Made by a program: the position numbers and the translations under genes. Below are positions 1-12,245 of a stretch of 64,000 nucleotides of DNA, in pieces; within the stretch, counting starts at the first letter, position 1, and every line of letters starts with the position of its first letter. Source of the DNA: Chlorops oryzae (Eukaryota > Arthropoda > Insecta > Diptera > Chloropidae); the NCBI GenBank assembly GCA_020466095.1, contig CM035806.1, positions 147,213,167 to 147,277,166 on the forward strand. The letters are read 5' to 3'. Under the pieces are notes generated by a model, which was not told where the DNA came from, did not search any database, and worked only from the letters and a program-made list of their open reading frames with translations.

Positions 1-1210
1 TTCAAGTAATTGGATTGGCAAATTGCTAGTGATTTCAATCGAGCATGTTTGAGCTGTTTAACATTACAATATCCACCATTTTAAAGTGCTAAATTTAAAA
101 ATTATTGCAGGCCCTATAATAAAAACTTCATATTTCATAAAATACTGTGCAACAGTATCCTTCCTCGATTTATATCACGCGGTAATATACAAGGTGCCAT
201 AGTACACGCAGCTTAGCATGGCGCCTATAATTCTCATTTGGTTTGTAAAATGGGACACATAAGACTCGCAGACTCTCTGAAGATATTTCACGATAGCAAG
301 AAGGTGTGCAAGTTCGTCTTATTTATGGGTTTGATAGATCTGGATAGTTATCGATTTTTCGATAGTTTCGATAATCGATAGGTTCAATAATCGATAGGTT
401 CAATAATCGATAATTTCAATAATCGATAATTTCAATAATGAACAATTCAATAATCGATAATTTCAATAATCGATAATTTCAACAATCGATAATTTCAATA
501 ATCGATAATTTCAATAATGGACAATTCAATAATCGATAGCTCAAATAATTGACAATTTCAATAATAGATCAATTCTGTAATCGATAATTGAACGTATAAT
601 TGATAATTTCAATAATCGATAATTTCGCTGATCGATAGCAGACATTTCTAGTCATCTGTACATTTATAAAAAAAAAGCCCTTTCCCAAAGCTAATGTATG
701 TACTTAAGGGCCGTTTTCTGAATGTCCGGTTAAAGTCTAGATTAACTAACCGGCAGTTAAACTAATCGCATGATTAAAAGTGTCGGTTAAGCAATTTCGT
801 TTTCTCAATGTCTAAAATATTTGTTCTAGTTAATAAGTGAGAAGTTGGCAACGCGTTCACAAAACATCTGTTTCTAAATGTCAAAACGACTGAGAATTTT
901 TAATTTCTAATAAACGAATGCTAAATGTTCTATAACAAAGCTACTAGATCTAAACACCAGCTGTTTCTTACAAATAAATTTAATCGGCAGATGAGCGTCG
1001 GTTAAGGTTTGTGCCTTAATCGTATTTTGAGAAAACGAAACTTGATTTTTTGTTAAAATAACTGCCGGTTACGGTTAAACCGGACATTCAGAAAACAGGC
1101 CTAAATGTGTTTAAATCAAAACTATCGAAAGTCTTCAAAAAACCATCGATGTTTTCGATAGTTTGAAACCACCGATAGCATTGATAGTCCTATCAATTGT
1201 TTCTCCAGCT
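1..1210. mobile_element. hAT-like element copy 1, left end outside window, with ATCGATA array
   Basis: Positions 1-660 and 1105-1210 match the element at 23262-24927 in the same order (CAAATTGCTAGTGATTTC near the left, GAAACCACCGATAG near the right, ending TTTCTCCAGC). About 337-640 is an array of AATCGATAATTTCA-like units. It is interrupted by a separate MITE at 708-1101. It starts before the window. Confidence 0.7.
708..1101. mobile_element. PIF/Harbinger-like MITE nested in the ATCGATA element
   Basis: 394 bp with terminal inverted repeats GGGCCGTTTTCTGAATGTCC and the matching complement at the right end, flanked by a TAA duplication (705-707 and 1102-1104). The other copy of the host element lacks this insert at the equivalent site, which supports it as a discrete insertion. 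The superfamily call rests on the 3-bp TAA target and the GGSCC-type end only. Confidence 0.7.
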
Positions 1211-3136
1211 GTTATTTTTTTTGTTCATTGGCAACATATGGCAAATTTAGTGTCAGTCACGGCTGCCACAGTTGGTGTTTTAGCGCCAAAACTGGCTCTT
1301 TATATATCACTTGGAGCTTTGGAGGAACTCCTCGAATAAATATGCGACAGTATTTAGCTACCTTTTGCGGCTTCTATTTTCGATAATTCTTAGCAGTACC
1401 TATTTGGTATCTTTTCATGTTCCCGATCATACAATATAACCGATGCCTGATCAAAGAAAAGGCATCTATTTAGATGGAAATTAATCCACGCCCCTTCATA
1501 ATAAATTTACCAACTTTTCTCCGAATAAAAAATTCCTTGTATTTCAAGTATTTTCTTGTATTTTGATTCGATAAAATTTATGAAAGCCCGTTTTGAAAAT
1601 CGCGAATTGCTGAATGGAAGTACACTTAACGATACCGAAACGAAAGAAAGAAAGAGAGAGAGAGAGAGAGAGAGAACCGCAACCATTTTTTATTGAGAAC
1701 AGGTTTCGGGGCGATAATCAATGCAGGAATGCAGTGGCAAAATAACCACAAGGCTTTTACCGATTTTACCTTCAAATATTTCAAATTGAGAAAAATTCTG
1801 AATTTGATTTTGACCAACAACGTCAGTCAAATACATATTCGAAATGCTTCTCTCTCTGTCTCTCCTGTCTCTTCGTTTGGTTTGAGAGTTTTAAAAAAAT
1901 AATTTTTTTTTTTTTTTTTTGTTGCTGCTCGCATTTCTATTTATTTCATAAAACAATAGCCATTGAAAGCTGTAAATATTTGTTAATGAAAACATTTTTT
2001 CATCTTTTTCAATTCCAATTTCAATTTAAATTTGAAAACAAAAACAACAATAACAACGACAACAACTACTTTGGAACTTATCTATTCGCTGTGATGATTC
2101 CTCTAATTGGAAACCATGCCACGAACAAAACAATCTAAAAAATCGTACAAAAAAAAAATCGAAACAAAACAACTTTCTCCACTCGTTGTAATACACGTGT
2201 TATCCCGTTATTCCGTTCATTCCGTTAGTGGTATCCACGCATGGTGAGTTTGATGAAATATTCAAAAATTTGTGTACTTTTTTAATATTGTGCCAGAATT
2301 TTTTTTCTCTACTTATTTCATTCTTTTTCTATTTATTTATTTTATTTTTTTGGAAATTTCATCTCTTTTATGATTTCCGCGAAAGTGTTTTCCTATCCTA
2401 CACCGCGTTTAAAATATTTACAATACTCGTGTCGATTGCAGGTCCCTCGTCGATGGTTGACTTTTCGCTCCCATTTTCCATTTTCAAAATGAAACAAAAT
2501 TGAAAATGTTATCAAAAAGAAAGAAAACAAAACAAAACAAGAAATTTAAGCAATAGAAAACTCTCTCCGAAAATCGAAAAATTTTTCTAAATGATTTCAG
2601 TCAAGTCCATCACTCCGGCTGGCCATCGATTGAGCCTTGACATGCCCGCACTTGCATTGAGCGAATTTTTAAAATGAAATATGAAAAATTCCCCTCCACA
2701 AATGGAATTCGCTTCGTAGCTCTAAGCTTTGTTTGAACATAACAAATCAATCAATCAATTGAAATGATAATAACTTCAAGTGGGTATTCGAGTACCTATT
2801 CGATACTTGGCAGAGCTACATAACTAACTGGCCCACTGAGCGTAACTGATTCAAGATCAACGCATTCTGAGTTGAAAAACTGCATGCATTCTTCAAAATG
2901 GACGATTGGTTCATTGCCACCGAGCATAACCTCTTTAAAAGAGGCACAGCTCAAGAAATTTTGTACTCGAAAATAAAAATTTCCCTTTTTCGTTCATTCT
3001 AAAGGTTCCCACTTTTTCGGCCGGAAGCGATAAAAGACGGCTCTTTTGAGAAGTACAAACAAAAAACGAAGAAATTTTGAGTTATGCTTGTTTCCGGTGT
3101 ACCCGTGCAATGAGGAAAAATAAATCTACTTAATAA

Positions 3137-3763
3137 TAGTGTTGAAACGATACCATGAAAGTATCGATACCAGTACTCATTTAATGTATCGAGATTAAGT
3201 ATCGATACCACTAAAATACCGAACCACAAGTATCGATACTGGGTAGTACTCGCTCAAGATTATACAAATTTTTATGATTCTTGGTATTTACACATCATAA
3301 CCATGGGCGTAGCTAAGGATTTTTTCTAGGATGATCAGAATTTAATATATAATTATATGATATACCTGTTGGTATAGTAAATTTGAAGTACCTACTACTG
3401 ATTTTTCTAGGATGGGAAAAGAAGTTTTTAGAGTGGGAGTTTGAATTATTGTTTCTTGTCAGTGCTGCCAATAAATTGGCGTAGGTTTAACCTTTGGATA
3501 ATTTATAAAAATCCCTTTCCCTTGCGAGGAAAATGCTTACGAAAAATCCATTTCAAAATGAAATCGAAAAAGTCATTCAAAAAGGGAAAAACCCCTTAAA
3601 TTTACAGCACGAATACAAGGAATTAATATTGTGAGTAAATACTGACATTAAAGTATCAATACCGCCAAAATACTTGGTGGTAAGTATTGAGTACAAAATA
3701 TACTCAGTATCGACTAAAAGTATTCAATATCAAGTAGTATTTACTCATTTTGTTTCAACACTA
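3137..3763. mobile_element. hAT-type MITE, TAGTGTTGAAAC ends
   Basis: 627 bp. It starts TAGTGTTGAAAC and ends GTTTCAACACTA, with a perfect 8-bp target duplication CTTAATAA (3129-3136 and 3764-3771). Near both ends it carries repeated TATCGATAC/TATCAATAC motifs. Fragments of the same terminal region (GTATTGAGTACCTACTTT-like) recur near 19450 and 22950. Confidence 0.8.
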
Positions 3764-3972
3764 CTTAATAAATAAAAACACTTTTTTTATGAATTAATTC
3801 CACGCTGAGTATTTTTTATTTTTGTTCGAATCATTTGAAGAGATTATTTTTCGGTTATCTATTAACTTATTGATTTTTTTTTTTATTTTAATTTGAAACA
3901 TTTAAAATATTATTGTTTATACGATTTAATAAAATGCAATTCATATTAATTTTTGACAATTTCTCTTTGAAG

Positions 3973-4103
3973 CTTCGCGTTGCTGCTTTGAACGAGCCAT
4001 ATATCGGTGACTTGCAAGGAATCCGGGGCGCAGATTTCGCCTGCTATCGCCAGGGACGAAGGGCCGGGCTTGTTGGTACATTTAAGGCTTTTCTGTCATC
4101 CAG
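3973..4103 (+). CDS. Mp: Mp exon: start of endostatin domain
   Basis: Encodes endostatin residues 1-43 plus two bases of codon 44. It begins LRVAALNEPYIGDL and contains GIRGADFACYRQ and GTFKAFLSSR, hallmark blocks of the collagen XV/XVIII endostatin N-terminal half. Cys24 is the first of the four fold cysteines. The acceptor is the AG at 3971-3972 after a short pyrimidine stretch (TTTCTCTTTGAAG), and the exon starts in phase 0. The donor is CAG|GTGAGA with the break after 4103. The frame upstream of 3973 is open for a short way, but it reads as AT-rich intron and shows no collagen or hinge similarity, so 3973 is preferred as the exon start. A piggyBac-like terminal sequence lies only about 27 bp past the donor, so transposable-element insertion reaches close to the splice site. 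Confidence 0.9.
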
Positions 4104-4130
4104 GTGAGAAAATTGCAATGAAAATTCTTT

Positions 4131-4160
4131 AACCCTTTCACTAACAACCCGGATAATCAA
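4131..4160 (+). repeat. piggyBac-like terminal sequence remnant
   Basis: TTAA followed by CCCTTTCACTA, the same end as the complete nested element at 56440-56526 and a remnant at 58504. No matching right end was found nearby. Confidence 0.35.
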
Positions 4161-4230
4161 TTTCAAAAAATTACGAAAAATTCATTTCTCATGTGCTTTC
4201 ATGTGTTGCGCAATCGAGGGGAGCTGACAC

Positions 4231-4389
4231 CAGTGCCGTAGCAACCATAGGGGCAAGAGGGGACTTTTTGTCCCCCCACGCATTTTTGTTTTTGCCCATG
4301 AATAAAATTGAAAAAATTATTTTTCCCCCCCACGCAAATTGGAAAAATTATTTTTCCACCTCACGCAAAACAGAATTGCTACGGCACTG
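4231..4389. mobile_element. Short hAT-type MITE, CAGTGCCGTAGCAA ends
   Basis: 159 bp with inverted ends CAGTGCCGTAGCAA and TTGCTACGGCACTG. It is flanked by GCTGACAC (4223-4230) and GCAGACAC (4390-4397), an 8-bp duplication with one mismatch. The interior repeats the phrase CCCCCCACGCA. The ends and 8-bp target are typical of hAT. Confidence 0.8.
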
Positions 4390-4440
4390 GCAGACACAGC
4401 TCTCAGATGGTGTCTTTAAAATAAAAAGCAAAAAAAAACA

Positions 4441-5006
4441 AGTAAGGGTGTTATAGTCAGGCGAGCCTGACAATAGAATACCCGACACAAACACACATGT
4501 TCAAATAATTTTTAATATCAAGGTGTTTAAGGCCATAAGGGGCCCCATATGCCGACTTTTGTTGAATTTCTTTATGAAAACCGCCCTTTTTCCACGCCCA
4601 CTTTCCCAATTTTTTTGAATTGTAATCGGAGGCCTTAATATACGCTCAAATTCTAAGTTTCATTGAAATATTTGGAAAAAGTCCGAATTTGAAGCAGTTT
4701 TGAGAATTTTGTGACAGACCCTAGTACTGGAGGTACCCTTAATAATGGTCCGATCGGGTCCATTCTCGAACTAGTTCTTACTCATGTCCCCGTGAGCACG
4801 CATACCAAATAGCTCAGAGAGATAGCTCAACTCCTTCGATAAGATAACTGTATACAGACAGACAGACGGACATGTATAAATCGAATCTCCAGGTGACGCT
4901 GATCATTTCTATATATATTTTGTATGGTATATCTCGACTAGTTCTGGGTGTTACACACAACCACACAAAGGCAATATACCCTCGACACTGAGTGTGTCGG
5001 GTATAA
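4441..5006 (-). mobile_element. DINE-1/Helentron-like non-autonomous element, copy A
   Basis: Read on the minus strand it begins TATACCCGACACAC with a short hairpin, contains a short GTCY-type microsatellite (GACAGACAGACGG on +), repeats ACCCGACAC inside, and ends with a 7-bp-stem hairpin GTCAGGC/GCCTGAC close to its 3' end. This layout is that of Drosophila DINE-1/INE-1 elements. Three further copies lie in this window in the same orientation. Confidence 0.75.
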
Positions 5007-6637
5007 AAATAACTTTGGTCCCAATGAGACATGATATTGGGAAATAGCTTGATAGTCAAATCGGTGAAGGATTTCGAGGGTGTCCATTAAATCGTGATCT
5101 AGCTTGCAAGTCAAAGGCCAAACAGCTGTCAAGAGTAGGTACCTACCCTCAAACTGATCTTGCTAAGTGGGTTAAAGAATACTCCACCTAACGCTGGTCT
5201 ACTTGAGTGGCTTGAGACGGGATTTTTGCCGCAATCGATGCGTAATTTTTGGACTCTTATGTTGACAAGTGTGTGATCGACTTGAACGATTTTTGTTCCA
5301 ATTTTATTGTACCCCGATATTTTATCGATAGTTTACAACGATAATGCGAGAGTCATTTTAGAAATTATTAAAATTTGTGCCAATCTGGTCCTATAAAACT
5401 CGGTGCAGATTGTTCTTTTTGCGCAGAAAGTGTGTGATCCCAGCTTTAAAGTTCGAAGGTGACGAAATGCCAATTTGATCTAAGGTCCCTCATTGATATT
5501 TTATGCTCTCGAGCGCCGCTTATTGTGGGCTTTTTCCCCCCCAAATTTTCATTTTCCAGCACACAAATTAGATAATTCGATACTTTCGAGAACTGATTAC
5601 ATTTTTTGTGCTTCCCAAATCCGAACGTGTTTCGTTAGGTAAACGCTCAATATCTTCTCTTAATTTCCCACAAGAAGGATTCTCTAAAATTTCCTTTCAT
5701 TCTACAGAGTTCTTTTTTTTTTGCCTCTTTCTTATCTTCGTTCAAGCATACTTTTCTTTACTCTTCAAATGTTATTATTATTATTTCGTTTTTTTTTTTC
5801 GAATGCTTTCAAGGGTTTGCTGACACTTTGTTAAATTTAATAATGCTTGAATCTTTTGAAAAGGCCAACAGGTGCCCTTAATGGAAGCCCTTCTCGATAA
5901 TGCAATCAAGTTTCGTTTCGTTTGGTTTCCTCTCTTCGCCTTCGCCTCCCGTTCAGTTTTCTTTTATTCTTTTCTTCTGTTTTCTTTTCTCATTCATGCT
6001 TCTATCTGAATTCTCTACGAGCTTAAATAAATCATTTTCCTTTCTAGGCCATGGCCTTAAGTATTAGGATTTAAACAAAAAAGTTTATGTCTAATGACTT
6101 GTACAATTCTGCTGTATTGTATGCGATGATGAAAAAGAAACTATTTTCAACTCAAAAAAAAAAAGAGAAATAAAATTAAGAAAACATAAAGTCAAGTGAA
6201 GCAACGTTGTGAAATTGAGCGGTAGGGAAAGTTTTTTTTTTTTGAGTTTTATGCCTTCAGTCTAAGCAGTTTGAAACTTTCAGACGATAAGACAAAATCC
6301 TGCCAGCTTCAATGGCAAAATTTGAGCAGCAAAATTTATATTCAATCCCCATCCTCATTTCGCTAGTATCAACCATATCAAATTGAAGATTATAATAATA
6401 AAGATTATTAAAAAGAAAAAATAAATAAATAAAAACAAGTGAACAAAGAAAGCTTAAAGGTGAAAGTTTCGGTTTACGAGTGAGTTAGGAGAAAAAACGA
6501 AAAGAATTCGGATCTCGTGTGCGTACTAGGATCTTAGTAAGAGCTATAAAATAGACAGGCTGCCTTAGAAAATCTTGAAAAATCCTCTACGATATTCTAC
6601 GGATATGTCCATATGACATCGTCACGTCGCGACGTTA

Positions 6638-7111
6638 CCCAGCGGGAAATTATCTCCTCCATGACAATGTCATCAGTGATGTCATCGATGACATATAGGT
6701 GACATTGTCATGTGTGACATCTTGGAGGACATGTCATCGTGGAGGGATGCTGTTCATGTGCTTGACTCTCATTGGCTACTGAAATTTAAATAAGGTTTAA
6801 CCGTCAGTTCAGCGTTAGCATGAAGTGGCGTAGATGATGAGTGCTCGACTCATAATCCGAAGATCGCGGGTTCGATCCCTGGCAGAGGAGAACAAAAATT
6901 GTTAAAAATAGATTTTTAAAAAACATTCGAAACATTCAAAGAGAGAGGGCAAAGAAGAGAGTTATCCCCTAGCATGACCAGTGACATTTTCTAATCTTCC
7001 GGTGATAATGTCACCGCTGAAGTCCCTGTCAGCTCCTGTGTAAATTTCATACAAAGTGTCCGAAGTCACTAGGACATCATCGGGGATGTCCGCGGGACAT
7101 TTCCCGCTGGG
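6638..7111. mobile_element. TIR element with CCCAGCGGGAAAT ends and internal tRNA-like module, copy 1
   Basis: Starts CCCAGCGGGAAAT and ends ATTTCCCGCTGGG, flanked by TA on both sides. The arms carry repeated GTGACATTGTCAT/GATGACAT-type motifs. At 6823-6890 there is a tRNA-like segment: A box TGGCGTAGATGA (6826-6837) and B box GGTTCGATCC (6869-6878). No poly-A tail or coding sequence. A second copy is at 45363-45917 in the opposite orientation. Confidence 0.75.
6823..6890 (+). other. tRNA-like module (pol III A and B boxes)
   Basis: A box TGGCGTAGATGA and B box GGTTCGATCC are 31 nt apart, the spacing of a tRNA gene. The anticodon-arm position reads CTCATAA. Stem pairing is imperfect, so it is a relic or promoter module and not a functional tRNA gene. 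Confidence 0.55.
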
Positions 7112-7789
7112 TACTCATGAGTCATGACTCAACAGTGGCTTTGGCGCAATGCTGCGAGTCCGTAAGAAATTCTGGCAGCTCTTATGGGCGTCAAAAATTG
7201 AAGATCACTTCGAAATCATACAAAAAATATGTATAAAAACTCGAAAATAAATTATTCATGTATTCCATCGAACGCACTGAAAGGACTTCCATAGCTTTAG
7301 GAGAAACCATTGCGTCGTCGCTTTTACTCGATTTACGGAAGAGAGATTTATAAGTTGCCTTTCCGAATTTCACTAGAAAAACAATTATCTCTTCACATAT
7401 AGCATGACGAATGGAAGTATACCTATATGTATGTATGTATCTTAATTTTGATTTAGTTTTCAATCGCACACAGGAATATATAGGTCATTTATGTCATAGT
7501 TTAGTAGGTTATTTTAATTAAGAATGTCGACGCACTGCTTTACATGGTTGTACTTATGGAAAATAAGAGGACGTCTTTTCCGCTGAGCTTTCAACTCGTT
7601 TTTGCTTTCATTACTCTTCTCTCTCTCCCTTCAGTATGCTCCAAAAAACTCCAACATTTTCTTAAATATCAAATTGAAGAAACCTTTCAACTTTTCAAAT
7701 AATTTCCTTCTCCATCACTCTCCCCGTACCGTCCACCCTCCCACAATCACACCATCTCTCTGTTATTTCCTTCTCTCTTTATCTCTACG

Positions 7790-7935
7790 TGCCTCCTTCT
7801 TTCTCCTTCTTTCTCCGCTTCTCTCCTCCCTCTCCCTCTCTCTCCTCTCTTCTCTCCTCTCTCTCTCTCTCCTCTCCTCTCTCCCTCCTCTCTCTCCCTT
7901 TCTCTCTTCTTATATCTCTCTCCCTCTCTGTGTAT
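7790..7935. repeat. CT-rich low-complexity tract
   Basis: Irregular CTCTCTCC repeats over about 145 bp. The long open frames on both strands here come from the repeat. Confidence 0.8.
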
Positions 7936-8434
7936 CTTTGTGGAAAAGAAACCTAAATGCATTTTAACTGAAATAATTATTTTCAGAAGAAGTGAAAGTA
8001 ATAATTTATTCTACCCATTTGAACTGACAACTTCGAGAATGTTTGAGAGTCCATGTGCTGGCTTGAAATCAACCTAAGTCACTGGCATTCCATCTTAGAG
8101 TTAAAAATCTCAAATTTCTAATTATACTCAAGTGTTATCCAAAGGACGGATGTAATAAAATGCAGCAGCGCATAGTGTTCTCAAAATGAATGCTGCAAAT
8201 CTGTATGTGTGCTATGCTCCACAATGCTCTGGTATATATACACATTACCACGTTCTCACATGTGCAAAAACATACCCATACCCAAGATGTTCTCAATATC
8301 ACTAAGACAGTTGAAGAAGCTTCAGCAGAAACGACTTAGCGTCCCTCAAAGATGCACTGTATCGTTCCCTTCGTTTCTAATTAAATACAAGATTTTATAC
8401 TCAGAAGCAAACGTGTAGAAAGCTGTTAAGCAAT

Positions 8435-8876
8435 TTGCCTAAAAGAACTAGTACTTTTACCAGTACTAAAAGAACTAGTGCAATGTTTGGGTAAGTTTGC
8501 ACCATAACTATTCCAGTGATCAGTGGAATAATTGCATTCATTCATTGAGGCGTTATAAATTGATAATAAAAACACAACCGAATGGTTTTCTTTTATTATA
8601 AATATTTATTTCCATTTTGTACTGAAAGAAAATTCCACGATTCTGTAAAATTTTTCCCGTAAACATCACTAGTATTTAACTGGTGCAAATTTACCCAATT
8701 GGATCGAAAAGTACTAGAATAATTCTGGTGCATACTGTACTAGTGCTTTCCTGTACAGATGTTATACAAATTTTCGACAGAATTTTATATGGACAATGGT
8801 ATAGAAAAGAACTAGTACTGGTGGCTTTTGCACTAGTAAAGTACTAGTACGACACTAGTTCAAATTCCTACAGGGA
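8435..8876. mobile_element. Foldback element rich in ACTAGTAC motifs
   Basis: The left part (AATTTGCC, then AGAACTAGTACT) is mirrored at the right (AGTACTAGTACGACACTAGT, then CAAATT and CCTACAGGG). The right terminus reads CCCTGTAGGAA in complement, close to the CCCTGCAGGAA ends found elsewhere. The left border is approximate. Confidence 0.5.
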
Positions 8877-10242
8877 AACGTGTACATACACGCACACACG
8901 CACACCCAACATACACATATGTAGATATGTGTTGTGCATATGAACCATACCTTTGTAAATGGCAGTGGGAGAGGTCCACACAAAGATGAGTTTATTGTGT
9001 GGTTGGAGCTCTAAATAAATTTAGACACGTTTAGGACGAAAAAAAAAACAGCGGAAAATGAAAAATGCTTAGATTCTTTTCCTTCACAAAATGGTGAGCC
9101 CAAAAACCGAGACCACACATGGACACACACACACACGCACCCACACACACACACTCACATATTGAATGGACGCAGAAGTAGGGAAACCAGTTGACTTGGG
9201 AAAGTAGCAGTGCAAACGAACCACAATGTCAGGTTTTCAGTAATTTCGAGAAAGGAAAACAAGAAAAAGAATATAAAGAAAAACATAAGAAAAAACAGAC
9301 AAAATAAAAAAAAAAAAAAAAAAAAAAGAAAAGATAACAAAACGAAGAAGCGGAGAAAAACAAAAGAAATGAGTAAGAAATATAACACCTTAACGCAGCG
9401 GTTCACAGGTGGACCATTTCTGCTGAATGGAACATGCGACACGGCTTTCCACAAAGCAACGTATGCAAATCGTTGGGCGAAACGCAACGTGTACTGGTTG
9501 TGGCTAGGTCGACAAAATGCATTTCATATCGGACCAAACCAGAACAGAACAGAGAAGAAGAGACCAGAGCCAAACACAACCCGAACCCAACATACCAGAG
9601 CAGAGCAGAGCAGAGGAAAGCTGGACAGAATAGCATAAATAGCGGCGCTGCGGCAGTGGATGATGCTTTTACTGCCGCTTAACTTGACCCAAATTGTTGC
9701 TGCCGCTTTTCCGTTAAATTATGCAAAAATATTTTCAAGCTACTGCGAGAACGAGTGGCAAATAAAAATGAATAAATCTCGACAAATTACTCGCTGAGGC
9801 ATTTCGGGGGTAATTTTTTTTTTTTTTTTTTTTTTGCTTTCAGTTTTTTTATTCCCAGGTTTTCATTCGCATTCTTGTTCCATATTCATTTTAATGAAAA
9901 GATAAGGATCGGATCACTCTCCTTAATGTGACAGAGGTTGCTGCCCCAACTGTCCGTTAATCGTTGGAAAGTGTTTTTTCTTCAATTCAAATTGGTTTTC
10001 ATATTAACGAGCAGCCATTAAGGGTGTTATAGACATTCGGAAAATTAGCATTATACTTTCTTTCGCCAGATTCTTTCAATGGGATGATTTAGAGCCAGCA
10101 GTGGCCGCTTTCGAAACCAACTGTCGCGACTGCGACAGTTATATTTGGGGGATTTACAATTGAATTACTAGAAATTTAGCCTCAAAATATTAACCATAGA
10201 AAATTATGAAGCATAGATGATGATTAAGTTTAAAAGTCACTA

Positions 10243-10660
10243 CCCTGCAATAATATGGACTAAACCAAGTGTAGCCTTCGGTCAGTCCTTCATGTTACCA
10301 GTAGTAGTCCCCTCATAATTCCACTTCTAATGTATTCAACTGACCTTTTTAACATGGACCTGTCATTGGAGATCGACTAGTCCGCAAAACGGCTGATCAT
10401 AGGCTAGTTTTTTTGGGTCGATTATCGTAATTTTGTCTGGTTTTAAGATAGTCAAATGAGGAAAATAAACAACAAATTTCTTATATATATTCTAAGTTGA
10501 TGAAAGTGTCAGTTACAGACTATCCATAAACCAACCCGTTTATTACCGACCGCCGGTTAGCCGATTTCGATGGAGCGAACTGCCATAATATAACCGGTAG
10601 GATTTGGACAGGTCAAAAGCCAGTCCTTCTTAGAAAACTGACCGGCACATTACTGCAGGA
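10243..10660. mobile_element. Foldback element with CCCTGCARTAAT ends
   Basis: Left end CCCTGCAATAAT, right end ATTACTGCAGGA, flanked by TA on both sides. The inner parts contain partially complementary CTTCGGTCAGTCC and CAGTCCTTC blocks. No coding capacity. Confidence 0.5.
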
Positions 10661-11106
10661 TACATACAAGTTCATATGTAGAAGTAGTAGTGTACTCTAC
10701 ACTCATTGAGTACTACGTATAAGCAGAACCTTCATTTGATTTGCGGACCTCAGACCATTGCTTTCTCCTCGTAAGAGATTTTTTATTGAACAACCTAACC
10801 AACATTATTAAAACGGAGCATTGAAAGTATATACATATGTATATCAATATCCAAAATTTCATAATATCCTTTTCAAGTTATTTTTAAACAAGCATATTTT
10901 CAAGAAAATACCTCAGTCTCAGAACCGAAACTAATCAGACTACTACTAACTATATAAGTACATACAAATTCGTTGGGCTCAACTAGAATATTGATAGTTA
11001 CCCTACCCTTATGATTAATAGCCATCTCTGGTTATTTCTACCCTCGAAAGTTGAGCTAAAGCAACAATAAGTGATATTGATAGTAACAAAAAAAAAAAAA
11101 AAAACA

Positions 11107-11661
11107 AGTAAGGGTGTTATAGTCAGGCGAGCCTGGCAATAGAATACCCGACACAGACACAAATGTTCAAATAATTTTTAATATCAAGAAGTGTTTTAGG
11201 CCATAAGGGGCCCAAAACATCGACTTTTGTTAAATTTCTTTATGAAAACTGCCCCTTTGCCACACCCTTTTTTCCAATTTTTTTGAATTCTAATCGGAGG
11301 CTTAGATATACGCCTCTTTTTTTTCTAAGTTTCATTGAAATATTTCGAAAAAATCCGATTTTGGGGCACTTTTGAGATTTTTGTGGCAGACCCTAGTACT
11401 GGAGGTACCCCTAAAAATGGTCCGATCGGTTCCATTCTCGAACTTGTTTTTACTCATGTCCCCGTGAGCACGCATACCAAATTTTGTCAAGATAGCTCAA
11501 CTCCTTCGATAAGATAACTGTATACAGACAGACGGACAGACAGACAGACGGACAGACAGACAGACGGACAGATTTTGTATGGTCTAGCTCGACTGGTTCT
11601 GGGTGTTACACACAACCACACAAACGCAATATACCCTCGACACAGAGTGTGTCGGGTATAA
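11107..11661 (-). mobile_element. DINE-1/Helentron-like element, copy B
   Basis: Same ends and order as copy A, with a longer GACAGACGGACAGACA microsatellite (about 11525-11572). The terminal hairpin has one changed base. Confidence 0.75.
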
Positions 11662-12245
11662 ACAGCCTAAAATTATGTCTTATTTTTTTTTTTTTTTTTA
11701 ACTTTCAAGAAACTTACGAAACTACTTAATGAGGGTCAATTACAAAAGAACAGCTAAATAAATCGGTTGGCGTTTCTACTTAACTTAGCTACATTTTATA
11801 TAAGCCAGTTACAGCAGAATATCTGTTATTATATGAGTTTTAAATTAATGGTTCTCGTTTAAAAATATCAAACGTAGCTATTAAGAAGCGTAATCGAGTA
11901 ATAGTTCTCATTAAGTCCGCCCTGTAGGAATCAATCTATTTATAGAAAAACGTTGTTGCGTGTTCTCAATGCTTGAAGAACTTCACTTTCAACTGACTTA
12001 GTCAGTCACACCTATCCAAAGGACAATGGACTTAATCAAATCATATTTTCCATTTAGACAAAAGCGAGTGGTTGGTAACCGATGTACAAATCGTTCATAC
12101 ATATTTCTCTCAAAAGACCTTGTACTTTGGCCACCTCATTTAATAAACCAATAATCTTTTGCACCTCCCATTATGGTTGTACGGAAGAAATCATGGATGA
12201 CCGAACAACGGAGGCACTGTATATGTATATGTATGTGTATATTAA

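Larger units (their letters stand above)
1..3972 (+). other. Intron of Mp upstream of the first endostatin exon
   Basis: The acceptor at 3972 implies intron to the left. It holds a hAT-like element (1 to about 1210) with a nested MITE (708-1101) and a second hAT-type MITE (3137-3763). Between them (1211-3128) I see low-complexity DNA: a GA run near 1650-1675, a T run near 1900-1920 and A-rich stretches. No collagen Gly-X-Y coding was seen. Short open stretches near 2240-2740 have no convincing exon boundaries on both sides. Confidence 0.6.

Noticed and set aside
2180..2740. Possible extra Mp exons around 2240 (ATG|GTGAGT), 2445 and 2597 (TTTCAG followed by an open stretch)
   Set aside because: No stretch has both splice borders and a collagen, trimerisation or hinge-like sequence; the open frame from 2597 ends in a stop without a donor.
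4793..5132. Short minus-strand frames in the first DINE-1-like element as a gene
   Set aside because: The same sequence recurs in three other DINE-1-like copies with different frames; it is element sequence.
6823..6890. Genuine tRNA gene
   Set aside because: Acceptor and anticodon stems do not pair well and the segment is embedded in a mobile element with a sibling copy; kept as a tRNA-like module.
9155..9682. Overlapping open frames of 80-140 codons on both strands
   Set aside because: Lys-rich or Phe-rich translations of an A-rich tract and a CAGAGCAGAGC repeat, with no conserved motif.
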